DNA from: an uncultured Opitutaceae bacterium
Lineage (GTDB): Bacteria; Verrucomicrobiota; Verrucomicrobiia; Opitutales; Opitutaceae
Direction of reading: 5' to 3'
Length of the DNA: 64,000 bases
NCBI GenBank assembly: GCA_951813085.1
Contig: OX638348.1
Span: forward strand, 2,551,627 to 2,615,626
Part shown: positions 1 through 9,032 of the stretch, one piece after another
How the letters are laid out: the number at the start of each line of letters is the position of its first letter
Position numbering within the stretch: position 1 is the stretch's first letter
Position numbers and translations under genes: made by a program
Notes under the pieces: generated by a model
What the model saw: the letters and a program-made list of their open reading frames with translations, nothing else
What the model was told of the DNA's origin: nothing
The model's database searches: none

Positions 1-726
1 TCCACGGGTGGCCATAGATCCGAAGGTATTGGGTACATCGTATAGCGTGTCTGGCTCAGGGATAGTCACGTCCGCAAGGTAGGACTGATAGCGCGGGGCG
101 TTCTCGAAATAATCGTGTGGCGCCTTGTATTGATGGCAAACGAAGAACGGCTTGTCGGGATCGCGCTCATTCTTGAACCATTCAAGCGTGGAATCCGTGA
201 TTGCGTCAGACGAGTGCTCACCCTCATGCGTCACCACATTTTGGGGCCAATCATTTTCGCCCTGGACGCGAAACTCTGTATTGAAATACAAACCCTGCCC
301 GGGAAGCACTTTGTAGTAGTCGAAATTTGGCTCCTGCTTCAAGTGCCACTTGCCAATAACCGCAGTCTGGTAGCCGACATCCCGCATCAGAATCGGAAGC
401 GCTTGCTTTTCGGGTACGATATTTCCGCCTAAATCGAAGACGCCGTTGTTGTGATTGTAAAGTCCCGTAATGATCGCTGCGCGGGAGGGCGTGCAAATCG
501 AATTCGTACAAAACGCATTTTCGAAAACAATTCCCTCTTCCGCTAGCTTATCGAGCGTCGGCGTCATATCCAAGTCCTTCAGGAGCGTCGCATAGGCGCC
601 CACTGCCTGCGCAGTATGGTCATCCGACATAATGAAAAGTATATTGGGGCGTTCGGCGGATTGAGCGAACGTAAGCGACGCTGCTAAGGCAGCGACCATT
701 CCAATATATTTGAGTGGTTGCATCAT
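1..726 (-). CDS. Sulfatase, N-terminal part (runs off left edge)
   Basis: The first 242 residues of a formylglycine-dependent sulfatase are present. The protein starts at ATG 726 (a second ATG lies at 723), has a signal peptide of about 23 residues (hydrophobic core followed by AQSA), then the metal-binding SDD near residues 34-36. The CTPSR signature is at residues 78-82, where the Cys would be converted to formylglycine, and a GKWHL motif follows with the active-site Lys and His. The context around CTPSR resembles N-acetylglucosamine-6-sulfatase/choline-sulfatase-like members, but the substrate cannot be read from sequence. It is the last gene of a minus-strand sulfatase locus, 37 bp downstream of the giant ThuA/cytochrome gene. 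Probable location is periplasm or outer surface. Confidence 0.93.
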   Translation of the reverse strand, partial: MMQPLKYIGMVAALAASLTFAQSAERPNILFIMSDDHTAQAVGAYATLLKDLDMTPTLDKLAEEGIVFENAFCTNSICTPSRAAIITGLYNHNNGVFDLGGNIVPEKQALPILMRDVGYQTAVIGKWHLKQEPNFDYYKVLPGQGLYFNTEFRVQGENDWPQNVVTHEGEHSSDAITDSTLEWFKNERDPDKPFFVCHQYKAPHDYFENAPRYQSYLADVTIPEPDTLYDVPNTFGSMATRG

Positions 727-763
727 ATTGACTAAGGTGTAGTTAATTAATTAATACTGAATT

Positions 764-3700
764 CTACAAATCGAAGTCACTCACACTCAAACCTAGGCCT
801 TCCCAGTAACCTTCCTCGCGGTGAAATCCGAACATGCTGGGCTTGTACTCGCCGACAGTATCGACATTGGTTCCTTCCTCAGGCACGGTCATCCCCAGCG
901 TCCAGTAGACACCGTTAACCACCATTCGGCGTGTTCCTTCAACAGCGAAATCGTTGGACGACCCCATCGTCGTAGTGAAAACCTTGCCCTTTTCCCCACC
1001 TGTGACTTGATATGTTTTCGTCCAAGCAACCGGCATCATGGGATCGTTTTTGTGGAAGCCTGGCTCTTTTCCGTAGCCGGGAACGCGATCATAGGGACCG
1101 GGACCAATCTCCGGATGCTTCATGCCCATTCCCGCAACGACTTGCCCTAGGACAATGGGTTCGCTATCGCCGGGCAATGGGAGCACGACCCCATAAACAT
1201 CGGAAGGACCCCAGATATCGCCGTCTTCGATTCCGTTTTGGATCTCATGCTGTCCCGTCAAAATCCCGCGCGTACTCTCGTACTTGTGCCAACCATGGTG
1301 GCTTACCCAAGTCGTACCAAGCACGAGTTCCCCGAACCCTTTGGTCCAAATTTTCTTGCTCCCTTTGTAGTCAAAGCTCCAGTGCGACCACTTCGAGTCT
1401 TCATCCTTGATGTTAAATGCGTGCGTAGCGGTTCGGAGGCCGATTACCGGCAGGCCCGATTTCAGGTAATTGTCGAACTCCTGCATTTGCTCGTCGGGTA
1501 AATCTCTAAATCGGGTCGCGATAATCATCAAGTCCGCATCCCGCAGCGCGTCCAACCCCGGTATGTTTCCCTGATAATTCGGATTAATCAATCCGGGCAT
1601 GTCCGGATCCTGCGAATACAGCACTACGCATTCAAATCCATGCCGTTGCGAAAGTATCTTGCCCAGCTGCGAGAGTCCTTCTTCCGAACGGTACTCTTCA
1701 TCGCCGCTTACGAGAACGATCTTCTTTCCTTTACCAGGTCCTTCCTTACCCGGGTAATTCTGCCATTGCTTGGGAGCGCTGGCGGTCGGCTTCGCGCTCT
1801 CTGGAAAAGGATGCTCTTTGAGCAGCTCGTCGACCATGTAGAAGTTCTGGCGATCCTTCGTTTCCTCTCGAATCCGAGCAACTGTTGAAGGCTTGATTGG
1901 CTTCGAGAGCGCCTTCTTATCGCCAAAGTTGATCCGTACATAGGTTATCACCGCTGCGATTTCCTCATCGTTGAGCATGCCGCCAAACCCGGTCATAGGC
2001 GGTACGCCAGTCGACGGGTCATACTTCTTGCCTGCTACTTCAATCGGCCCCCACAACCCCTTGAGCACCATCTTGATGAAACGCTCTTCGTCGCCCATCA
2101 CCCACTCGTTGTTGCTCAGTGGCGGATAGATATTGGCGATAGCGCCTTGGCCATTCTCTCCATGGCAAGTAACGCAATGAGCATCACGATTATAGACCTC
2201 TTCGCCGAGCTTGAATAGAGCAAGGTCTGCTTTGGAGAGATTCGTTTGAGCGGGTTGAACCGGCTTTACTTTCTTGTCGTACAACTCCAGAGAACCCTCC
2301 AAATAGGAATTCGCTGCAGGATTGCTGCTCAATGCAATATTGCCCGCATCGTTGAGCGCTCGAATGTCATCATCTAGAGTAACAAGAATACTTTCGTAAG
2401 CGTGACCCATCCATTTAGTGATCGGGCTCTTCAATCCCTCGAGCGCAATCTCCGCTCCTTTGCTATCATCCTGCCAGGACGCAGCGACCACCGACTCCAA
2501 GCGTACCCGAGGGTGCTCATCGCGGGCTGCCTCGAGGAACAGCTCATGCGAATTGGGAATCTGGTCGTAGGCGTATCGAAGGACGCGAACTGCGCCTGCG
2601 CGAACCGCAGGCTCATCAGACTTCAGGCAAAGCTCCAGTAAATCCGAAGCTACCTTGTTCAGTCCCCAAGTTACCCAGAGGCCTTCCAAAATATGTCGCC
2701 CATACTTGGGATCTTCCTTGTCCAATCCGCGTACCCATCTCTTCACTGCAGGAATCACTCTGTTAGCGGGATGGCTACGCAACTCCCGACGCGTGCGGTA
2801 TCGCGTGCGATACTCGTGCGCCTCCAAATTGCTTAAGAGCTGCCTGATTGAAGCGCCCGCAATCTTAGCCGGTTCAACCAAGTCGCGCGATGGGTAGGTG
2901 ACTCGATAAATACGTCCGTGGTCGTTATCGCGATTCGGGTCGCGGGCGCTGTGCTGCATGTGCCCGATAAGCGGGTTGTGCCAGTCGATAATATAGAGCG
3001 AACCATCCGGCGCGAATTCCATCTCAACCGGACGAAAATTGGAGTCCGTAGAATAAAGCAAGTCCTGCTTGAGCTCGCCCGTGAAGCCAGCGCCATCTTC
3101 AACGATCGAGTGATGCTTGGTTCCCAGAAAGCCGATCGTGTTATTAATAATGAAGTCACCCTGCGCATCATCTGGAAAGTGACGGGAAGAAATAAATTCA
3201 GTTCCTGAAGTCGGACGAACCCGATGCGTCGTGAATTGCTCTAGCTTGCTGATTTCCATTCCGTGCGGAATCTTTGCGGAAAGCGGCAAGGACCACCAAT
3301 TCGCTCCGCCGGAGGCATCCGAAAGGAACGTCTGACCATACTCATCGAAAGCGATTGCCCAAGGATTGGATACATCGGTCTGCATGAAACGCTCCAGTTT
3401 CCAATTTTTCGGATCGAAACGCCAGACGCCTCCATCGGTGCACCGCTCGGGCCCGTAAGGAGTCTCCACTTGCGAATGAAGAAAACGACCTTCGTTCATG
3501 TAGATGGCTCCCGAGGCATCCGCCGTAAATGCGGAGATTGAATGGTGGGTATCGTGCGGGTCGAATCCGTGCAAGAGAAGTTCCTGCCGATCCGCGCGAT
3601 CGTCCCCGTCATCATCAACCAATAGCACCAGATTGGGCTGCTGGGCGAGGTAGACGCCTTCAGGCGCGAGTTCGAATCCGATTGGCATGTGCAAGCCGTC

Positions 3701-5020
3701 CGCGAAGACCATTTGCTTGTCCGCTCTTCCATCGTTGTCGGTGTCCTCAAAGATGAGTAACTTGTCGTTCGGGCGTTCATCCCCTGGCTTGTAGTGCGGA
3801 TAGGACGGGATCACAGCGACCCAGAGACGACCTTGGTTGTCGAATGACGCTTGAACCGGGTTCCGCAAATCAGGAAACTCTGACTCAGAAGCGAATAGGT
3901 CGATTTGATAGCCTTCCGCCATGACGAATTCATCCAAGGCCTTGTCGACCTCTAGAAACTCGATTGGACGCGTGTAATTCGTCTCGATCTCAGTGAGTGA
4001 GCGAGTCGACGCGTCGTTCACTTCTGACTCCGGAGATCCTCCTTGAGCAACGTCGTGAATCTTGCCATCGCGCAATTCCGTCATTTGGCGAATCTTCTCA
4101 ATTTCCTCTGGGTAGTTGACATTTCCATACGGCTTCCAGCGTCGACCATACACATGGACGCCGTTGAGGATCCGATAGTCGTTCAGCCAAAACCAATTCT
4201 TATCTTCGACCACTCCGTAGAGCGCTTCACGCGAGACCATTTCTTGAGCCTTAACCTCACCATACAGGCCCTTAATCAGAATCTTGGATAGATTCTCATA
4301 CCCTTCGTCCGAGAGCGCGAATCCATTGATCGTTTGCGGATTCTTTTCCTTAGCATACAATTCCTTGGTAGGGGAAAACAGATCTACGAAACCCACTCCA
4401 CGCGCCGCAGCGACTCGACGAATTGCGTCAGAATAGACAGCTAGATTGCGATTCTCCTGCTCGCCGTTCGGCAAATCCATGGTGGCAGACAAGTCTTCGT
4501 AGGCAATGGGCGAAAAAAGGATCAGGTTCGGCGCCGACTCCCCATTGTATTCCTGACTGAGCGTGTGGACGACAAAGGCATCCAGCTCATTGTAGAAGTT
4601 CTCGACACCATCGAGTCCGAAAAATGACACATTGTATCCAAAAAACGCGAGTATCGTATCCGCCTTCAATTCAGTCAGCCACTCGTCGGGCGATGGGAAA
4701 TGACCGATTCCCAAATGAGTCTCGAAGCCAGGATGAAATTTCTCGGCCCCAGGAAAGGCCCATTGCGTTTCGCGTGAAGGATGAGGGCGAAACCCAGGCG
4801 TGTCCCCGGGTCGGCCGAGATTTCGAATGACTAGGTTCTTGTTGGGAAACTGGCGATGGAGATCAGTTTCGAAATGCGGGAAGTAAAGCATTCGCTCTCC
4901 TAGCCCGTTTCCAATAATGACGATTCGTTCGTCTTGTTCTGCGCTCAATGGCAGCGACGCCGCTGAAGCGCCCCAGAGAAGGCAGCTTGCAGCGACAGAC
5001 AATAGTATTCTAGGCAACAT
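764..5020 (-). CDS. Secreted SGNH / PVC-type heme-binding / ThuA multidomain protein
   Basis: This 1418-residue protein starts at ATG 5020; the open frame reaches 5104, but only the 5020 start places a signal peptide (Met-Leu-Pro-Arg then a hydrophobic run, cut near residue 22) at the N-terminus. Domains in order: an SGNH-hydrolase-like domain (about 30-255), a PVC-type 'membrane-bound dehydrogenase' beta-propeller (about 365-720), HEAT-like helical repeats (about 740-900), a cytochrome c domain with CVTCH at 949-953, and a C-terminal ThuA domain (about 1098-1380). Such fusions are known in Verrucomicrobiota and Planctomycetota and are usually linked to carbohydrate oxidation; the reaction is not proven. 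It sits between the AraC-type regulator and a sulfatase, which suggests a role in sulfated polysaccharide use. Confidence 0.9.
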   Translation of the reverse strand: MLPRILLSVAASCLLWGASAASLPLSAEQDERIVIIGNGLGERMLYFPHFETDLHRQFPNKNLVIRNLGRPGDTPGFRPHPSRETQWAFPGAEKFHPGFETHLGIGHFPSPDEWLTELKADTILAFFGYNVSFFGLDGVENFYNELDAFVVHTLSQEYNGESAPNLILFSPIAYEDLSATMDLPNGEQENRNLAVYSDAIRRVAAARGVGFVDLFSPTKELYAKEKNPQTINGFALSDEGYENLSKILIKGLYGEVKAQEMVSREALYGVVEDKNWFWLNDYRILNGVHVYGRRWKPYGNVNYPEEIEKIRQMTELRDGKIHDVAQGGSPESEVNDASTRSLTEIETNYTRPIEFLEVDKALDEFVMAEGYQIDLFASESEFPDLRNPVQASFDNQGRLWVAVIPSYPHYKPGDERPNDKLLIFEDTDNDGRADKQMVFADGLHMPIGFELAPEGVYLAQQPNLVLLVDDDGDDRADRQELLLHGFDPHDTHHSISAFTADASGAIYMNEGRFLHSQVETPYGPERCTDGGVWRFDPKNWKLERFMQTDVSNPWAIAFDEYGQTFLSDASGGANWWSLPLSAKIPHGMEISKLEQFTTHRVRPTSGTEFISSRHFPDDAQGDFIINNTIGFLGTKHHSIVEDGAGFTGELKQDLLYSTDSNFRPVEMEFAPDGSLYIIDWHNPLIGHMQHSARDPNRDNDHGRIYRVTYPSRDLVEPAKIAGASIRQLLSNLEAHEYRTRYRTRRELRSHPANRVIPAVKRWVRGLDKEDPKYGRHILEGLWVTWGLNKVASDLLELCLKSDEPAVRAGAVRVLRYAYDQIPNSHELFLEAARDEHPRVRLESVVAASWQDDSKGAEIALEGLKSPITKWMGHAYESILVTLDDDIRALNDAGNIALSSNPAANSYLEGSLELYDKKVKPVQPAQTNLSKADLALFKLGEEVYNRDAHCVTCHGENGQGAIANIYPPLSNNEWVMGDEERFIKMVLKGLWGPIEVAGKKYDPSTGVPPMTGFGGMLNDEEIAAVITYVRINFGDKKALSKPIKPSTVARIREETKDRQNFYMVDELLKEHPFPESAKPTASAPKQWQNYPGKEGPGKGKKIVLVSGDEEYRSEEGLSQLGKILSQRHGFECVVLYSQDPDMPGLINPNYQGNIPGLDALRDADLMIIATRFRDLPDEQMQEFDNYLKSGLPVIGLRTATHAFNIKDEDSKWSHWSFDYKGSKKIWTKGFGELVLGTTWVSHHGWHKYESTRGILTGQHEIQNGIEDGDIWGPSDVYGVVLPLPGDSEPIVLGQVVAGMGMKHPEIGPGPYDRVPGYGKEPGFHKNDPMMPVAWTKTYQVTGGEKGKVFTTTMGSSNDFAVEGTRRMVVNGVYWTLGMTVPEEGTNVDTVGEYKPSMFGFHREEGYWEGLGLSVSDFDL

Positions 5021-5220
5021 AGTTCGTTTGATGATTTTAAACGGTAAGCAACATTCCAAGTAACCGATTTGAGCCGATGCAGAGCTTTCAAGCCCTTTTG
5101 GCATGACGCACCAATTCGTGGATGTTTCTAGACGATAGATTATATTATTACAACTTTGGGCAATTGTGTTCCTCTGGTCGGTAGCAGATTGGATAGAAAT
5201 CTAGGAAATTTGATCGATCG

Positions 5221-5973
5221 CTAAGCGACATGCGTGTCCCGATAGACCTGGGGAGTGATTTGCATGAGCCGAGCGAACTCTTTGGTTAAGTAGCTTTGAT
5301 CGCAGAAACCGCACTCCTGCGCTATTTGCGCAATTGTATGATTGCTGTGTATAAGTTCACGGCAAGCAGCGTTGATGCGCACTTTCTTAAGGTAGGCGAT
5401 CGGGCTCAGATTGAAGCGGCGACTGAACTGACGCTCGAAAGTACGTACCGATAGGTTAGCGCGCTTCGCCATGTCAGCTACCGTGATTTTCTCTGCATAG
5501 CTCTCTTCGACGAAGTCTATCACCTTGAACAACTCCGGATACGGCCCCAATGCGCTGCTCGCGGCCTTGAACTCGCGTGTAACGCCTTCTAAGCCGATAA
5601 TCTCGCCACTATGTGAATAGATGGGCACCTTTGTGGTTGTATACCAGTAAACGGAAAGATTGTTATGCGTCACTAGCTCAACCTTGTTCACAACTTCTTT
5701 CCCGTAGAAGAGCACTTGTTGGTCGTCTTTAAAATAGGTATCCGCGAGATAACGAGGCACCAGCTCGAAATCGGTTTTTCCCAGAACATCGGTTTCGCGC
5801 GTATAGCCTAAGAGCAATACAAGAGCTTCATTGGCCATGACGAATCGCCCAGTCTGATCCTTCACGAAATAGCAGATATCCGAGAGATGCTGAAACAATC
5901 CAAGACCCCGCCTCGCTGGATCAACATTCTTGAGGAAGTCCTCGGACACGGGTTCGGGAGACGGTGATATCAT
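5221..5973 (-). CDS. PAS-domain AraC-family transcriptional regulator
   Basis: The 250-residue protein has an N-terminal PAS sensor domain (about 25-130, including the FVMANEA segment typical of PAS cores). An AraC-type double helix-turn-helix occupies about 145-250, with the second helix-turn-helix visible at IAQIAQECGF. There is no signal peptide, so it is cytoplasmic. PAS-AraC fusions are common near sulfatase and glycan-degradation loci in Verrucomicrobiota. Its position between the sulfatase cluster and the giant ThuA/cytochrome gene, on the same strand, makes it the likely local regulator; the ligand is unknown. Start is ATG 5973. Confidence 0.92.
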   Translation of the reverse strand: MISPSPEPVSEDFLKNVDPARRGLGLFQHLSDICYFVKDQTGRFVMANEALVLLLGYTRETDVLGKTDFELVPRYLADTYFKDDQQVLFYGKEVVNKVELVTHNNLSVYWYTTTKVPIYSHSGEIIGLEGVTREFKAASSALGPYPELFKVIDFVEESYAEKITVADMAKRANLSVRTFERQFSRRFNLSPIAYLKKVRINAACRELIHSNHTIAQIAQECGFCDQSYLTKEFARLMQITPQVYRDTHVA

Positions 5974-6196
5974 TTGGGAAGGGTTTTTATTTTAGGGTGA
6001 TGAAATTGGAAAGTTCGCGCCGAAACGCGTCCTAACAATATAGCTTACGCGCGAAACTGCAGGATAGGACGAATGGACAGAATCCATTGTATATTTACGA
6101 CAATGTCGCGATATTACAATCAAAAGCTACCCGCTTCGATCGCATATAGGCGCTGTTCCGTTCCTGGACGCAGCGAATTGCTGGTTGCCTTGCGAA

Positions 6197-7540
6197 CTAT
6201 TGCTTCACCGTCCCTATGACCCGGTCGTAATCGACAACCTCGCCTTTGGCAGGATAGGAATCCAGAATGGCTTGCAACGCCTTGCGGGCCCGCTTTGCCC
6301 CTGCGCTAGCGCGCTCCAAGTCAATCACCCGCTTTTCAAGTACATCAGCCTGGGTATCGTACAAGTCGCCCGTGCTATATAGCTTATAGCGCTTGTCGCG
6401 AGCATATCGCACCTCCCAATGGAAATACTTGTCATCAAACGTTTCGCTATAGGGGCGCGGGAAGTAGTATCCATAAATCCACTCGCGTGGATCTCCCACC
6501 TCGCCCCTGCATTGCGGCCAGAAACTAATTCCGTCTCCATCGGCGATTGGCCTGGGTGCGATTCCAGCGGCTTCGACAATTGTCGGGAAGAAGTCGGAAA
6601 ACGCGATCAGGTCGTCATTTACCTGATCCTCTGGTATGTGGCCTGGCCAGTTCATTATAAGCGGCACATGCGTCCCATAGTCGCGCGTATACCCTTTTCC
6701 TCCTCGCAAGGGTGCGCCCTTGTATTCGGAAGTAAGGTCCTCATTTGTTCCATTGTCGCCCGTAAAGATGACCAGCGTATTGTCGCGAACGCCATTGGCC
6801 TCGAGCGCATCTACCAGGCGCCCTACCAGAGCGTCCATGTAATTGACCATATCGATAAAGTTGAGCTTATCGTCATCCCGATTCCGATCAGCGGTATTGG
6901 GCGCAGGCGGAAAAGGATTGTGCACAAGGATCATTGGGTAGTAGACCACAAAAGGCTTATTCGCCTTCGCGCTCGATTCTATGAAATCGATTAGGAAATC
7001 GGTGCACACATCGGGGCCATAAGTCCCTTTGGGCAAATCGAGGATCTCGCCATTCTGCTCGAGCGAAGGATCCCAGTACCGTGCCCGCTCCGTTAGCGGC
7101 GTGTTCCAAAGGCAATAGGTATCGAATCCCGCCTCTTGCGGGGTCGTGCCTTCATTCTCTTTCAACAATTGCCACTTTCCAGCTACTGCGGTTGCGTAAC
7201 CCTGCTCCTTGAAATGATTGCCGAAGGTCGGCTCTCCCTTGGGATATACACCGAAATCAGTGTAGTTGAAAACATTGGACTTCCCAGAGAGCAAATTGAC
7301 GCGACTCGGCGTGCACAGCGGCGTGGAGTGGCAATTCTCGAAGCGAATCCCCGCCTCCGCAAGCGCGTCCAACCGCGGAGTCGAATACTCCTCGCTACCA
7401 TAGCTGCTAAAGCATTCGAAGCCAATATCGTCCGCCATGACCAGCAAGATATTGGGCGGTCGCTCTTCCTTCTGCGCCAAAGCAAGTCCAATCAAGGACG
7501 TCGATATAAAATACAGTACAGCGATTTTTGAGTAGTTCAT
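6197..7540 (-). CDS. Sulfatase with CTPSR and variant GKWQL motif
   Basis: The protein has 447 residues and a signal peptide of about 22 residues. Family features are MADD metal ligands at 35-38, CTPSR at 76-80 (formylglycine site), GKWQL at 121-125 and TGDNGTN further on. In most S1 sulfatases the third motif is GKWHL with an active-site His; here Gln replaces it, the same change as in the sulfatase encoded at 9033-10385. These two are close paralogues. The upstream sulfatase gene ends 16 bp before this start, so they are probably co-transcribed. Substrate unknown; likely periplasmic. Confidence 0.94.
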   Translation of the reverse strand: MNYSKIAVLYFISTSLIGLALAQKEERPPNILLVMADDIGFECFSSYGSEEYSTPRLDALAEAGIRFENCHSTPLCTPSRVNLLSGKSNVFNYTDFGVYPKGEPTFGNHFKEQGYATAVAGKWQLLKENEGTTPQEAGFDTYCLWNTPLTERARYWDPSLEQNGEILDLPKGTYGPDVCTDFLIDFIESSAKANKPFVVYYPMILVHNPFPPAPNTADRNRDDDKLNFIDMVNYMDALVGRLVDALEANGVRDNTLVIFTGDNGTNEDLTSEYKGAPLRGGKGYTRDYGTHVPLIMNWPGHIPEDQVNDDLIAFSDFFPTIVEAAGIAPRPIADGDGISFWPQCRGEVGDPREWIYGYYFPRPYSETFDDKYFHWEVRYARDKRYKLYSTGDLYDTQADVLEKRVIDLERASAGAKRARKALQAILDSYPAKGEVVDYDRVIGTVKQ

Positions 7541-7556
7541 CCGGGGTATCGGTAAG

Positions 7557-8990
7557 TTAGTTTCTTGAGACTTTTCGCTTCAAGCCAGCATCTGACAAGC
7601 GCGTATCCAGTTTCTTACGCCAATCAACCAATTGGCTCACGTGCTCTGGATTCACAGCGAGATTGGTGATTTGACCCGGATCGGCCACCATATCGTAAAG
7701 CTCTTCTTCATCATTGTTATAGCGAATATACGCCCAACGATTCGATCGCAGGGCATAGCCGCTGCCGTCAATGGTCAAAGCAGCTTCGCGAACGCTAGCG
7801 CTACGATCCTCAAGAACCGGCACTAAGCTCCTTCCTTGGACTGTTTCAGGAATATCGAGCCCAGCAAGCTCCGCAAGCGTGGGGTAAATATCCATTAGCT
7901 CTGCGATCGCGCTGGAACGCCCTGATTCAACGCCAGGAACGGATATGACAAGGGGTACGCGCAATGCCTCTTCATGCAGGTTGCTCTTTTGCCAGAAATG
8001 ATGCTCCCCGAGATGGTAGCCATGGTCGCTCGTGAACACGATTGCCGTCTTGTCACGCAGACCTTGTCGCTCCAGCTCCGCTATGATACGCCCCACCTGC
8101 TCGTCCATGTAAGTGACCGACGCGTAGTATCCCGCCCACATGCGCTTTATGTTTTCCGGGTACTTCCCAATGGGATCTTTGGTAGAGATCACCTTGGATT
8201 GGCCGATAAGCGGAATGTCGTCGAGGTCGCCTTCTGGCACGAATGGAACTTCAATGTCTTCAATTGGATACAGGTCGAAGTATTGCCTCGGCGCGACCAT
8301 TGGATAATGTGGACGTACAAATCCAGCTGCAATGTAGAAAGGTTCGTCCTTCCGTTCACGTATCAACTCCATTGTCTTGGTCGCTGTCTTGTAGTCAGGC
8401 TGATCTGAACCATCACCCTCGTAACTGACCGTCACGAACCACCGATGCGGCATCGCCGTCGAGTAGCGCCCACCCAAATCGGTGGTGAATATATTCAAAT
8501 TCAGGCAAGCGTAGTCGCCCGGCGTATGGGCCTCAAGCCCGGGCGAGTTGAAGCTTTCCGTCCAAGTCGACTTGATATCCAGGCCATCCGTGCCCGCGAT
8601 GATATCGCCCGGCACCTTCATGTGGTATATCTTGCCCACTCGCGCGCTGTAGAATCCGTTATCGATGAAGTGCTTGCCCATGTTCACTTTCGCCTCGCCT
8701 AGATAGCGGCTATGCATGAATGAGCGGCGCGATGGGCCACAGGACGTTCCTTGACAATACACGCGATCAAAGACGACCCCTTCATCCGCTAGTCGATCTA
8801 TGTTTGGCGTCTGGCAAATCTCATCTCCATAGCAACTAAGAACGCTCGCCTTCAGATCATCCGAAATCAAAAAAAGCACATTCTCAATCTTGCCCATTGC
8901 TGCGACCGACAGAATTGAATTCAATAAACCGATACAAATTATGGCGTAGACTCTTGAGCGCCGTCGCTGTTCTCCTAGAACGTATTTCAT
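7557..8990 (-). CDS. Iduronate-2-sulfatase-like sulfatase (CGPSR)
   Basis: The 477-residue sulfatase begins with a basic, then hydrophobic N-terminal signal peptide. It carries ISDD metal ligands (42-45) and CGPSR at 84-88. The GPS form of the signature and the flanking sequence are typical of iduronate-2-sulfatase-like family members. A later HVPLV-type segment appears here as LRVPLVISVPG. Spacing is 42 bp to the upstream sulfatase and 16 bp to the downstream one, consistent with an operon. The true substrate is likely a uronic or other acidic sulfated sugar, but this is inference. Confidence 0.93.
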   Translation of the reverse strand: MKYVLGEQRRRSRVYAIICIGLLNSILSVAAMGKIENVLFLISDDLKASVLSCYGDEICQTPNIDRLADEGVVFDRVYCQGTSCGPSRRSFMHSRYLGEAKVNMGKHFIDNGFYSARVGKIYHMKVPGDIIAGTDGLDIKSTWTESFNSPGLEAHTPGDYACLNLNIFTTDLGGRYSTAMPHRWFVTVSYEGDGSDQPDYKTATKTMELIRERKDEPFYIAAGFVRPHYPMVAPRQYFDLYPIEDIEVPFVPEGDLDDIPLIGQSKVISTKDPIGKYPENIKRMWAGYYASVTYMDEQVGRIIAELERQGLRDKTAIVFTSDHGYHLGEHHFWQKSNLHEEALRVPLVISVPGVESGRSSAIAELMDIYPTLAELAGLDIPETVQGRSLVPVLEDRSASVREAALTIDGSGYALRSNRWAYIRYNNDEEELYDMVADPGQITNLAVNPEHVSQLVDWRKKLDTRLSDAGLKRKVSRN

Positions 8991-9032
8991 ATAGATAGCT
9001 TCTTTTGAGTGAATGGAATCGATTCCGATCTT

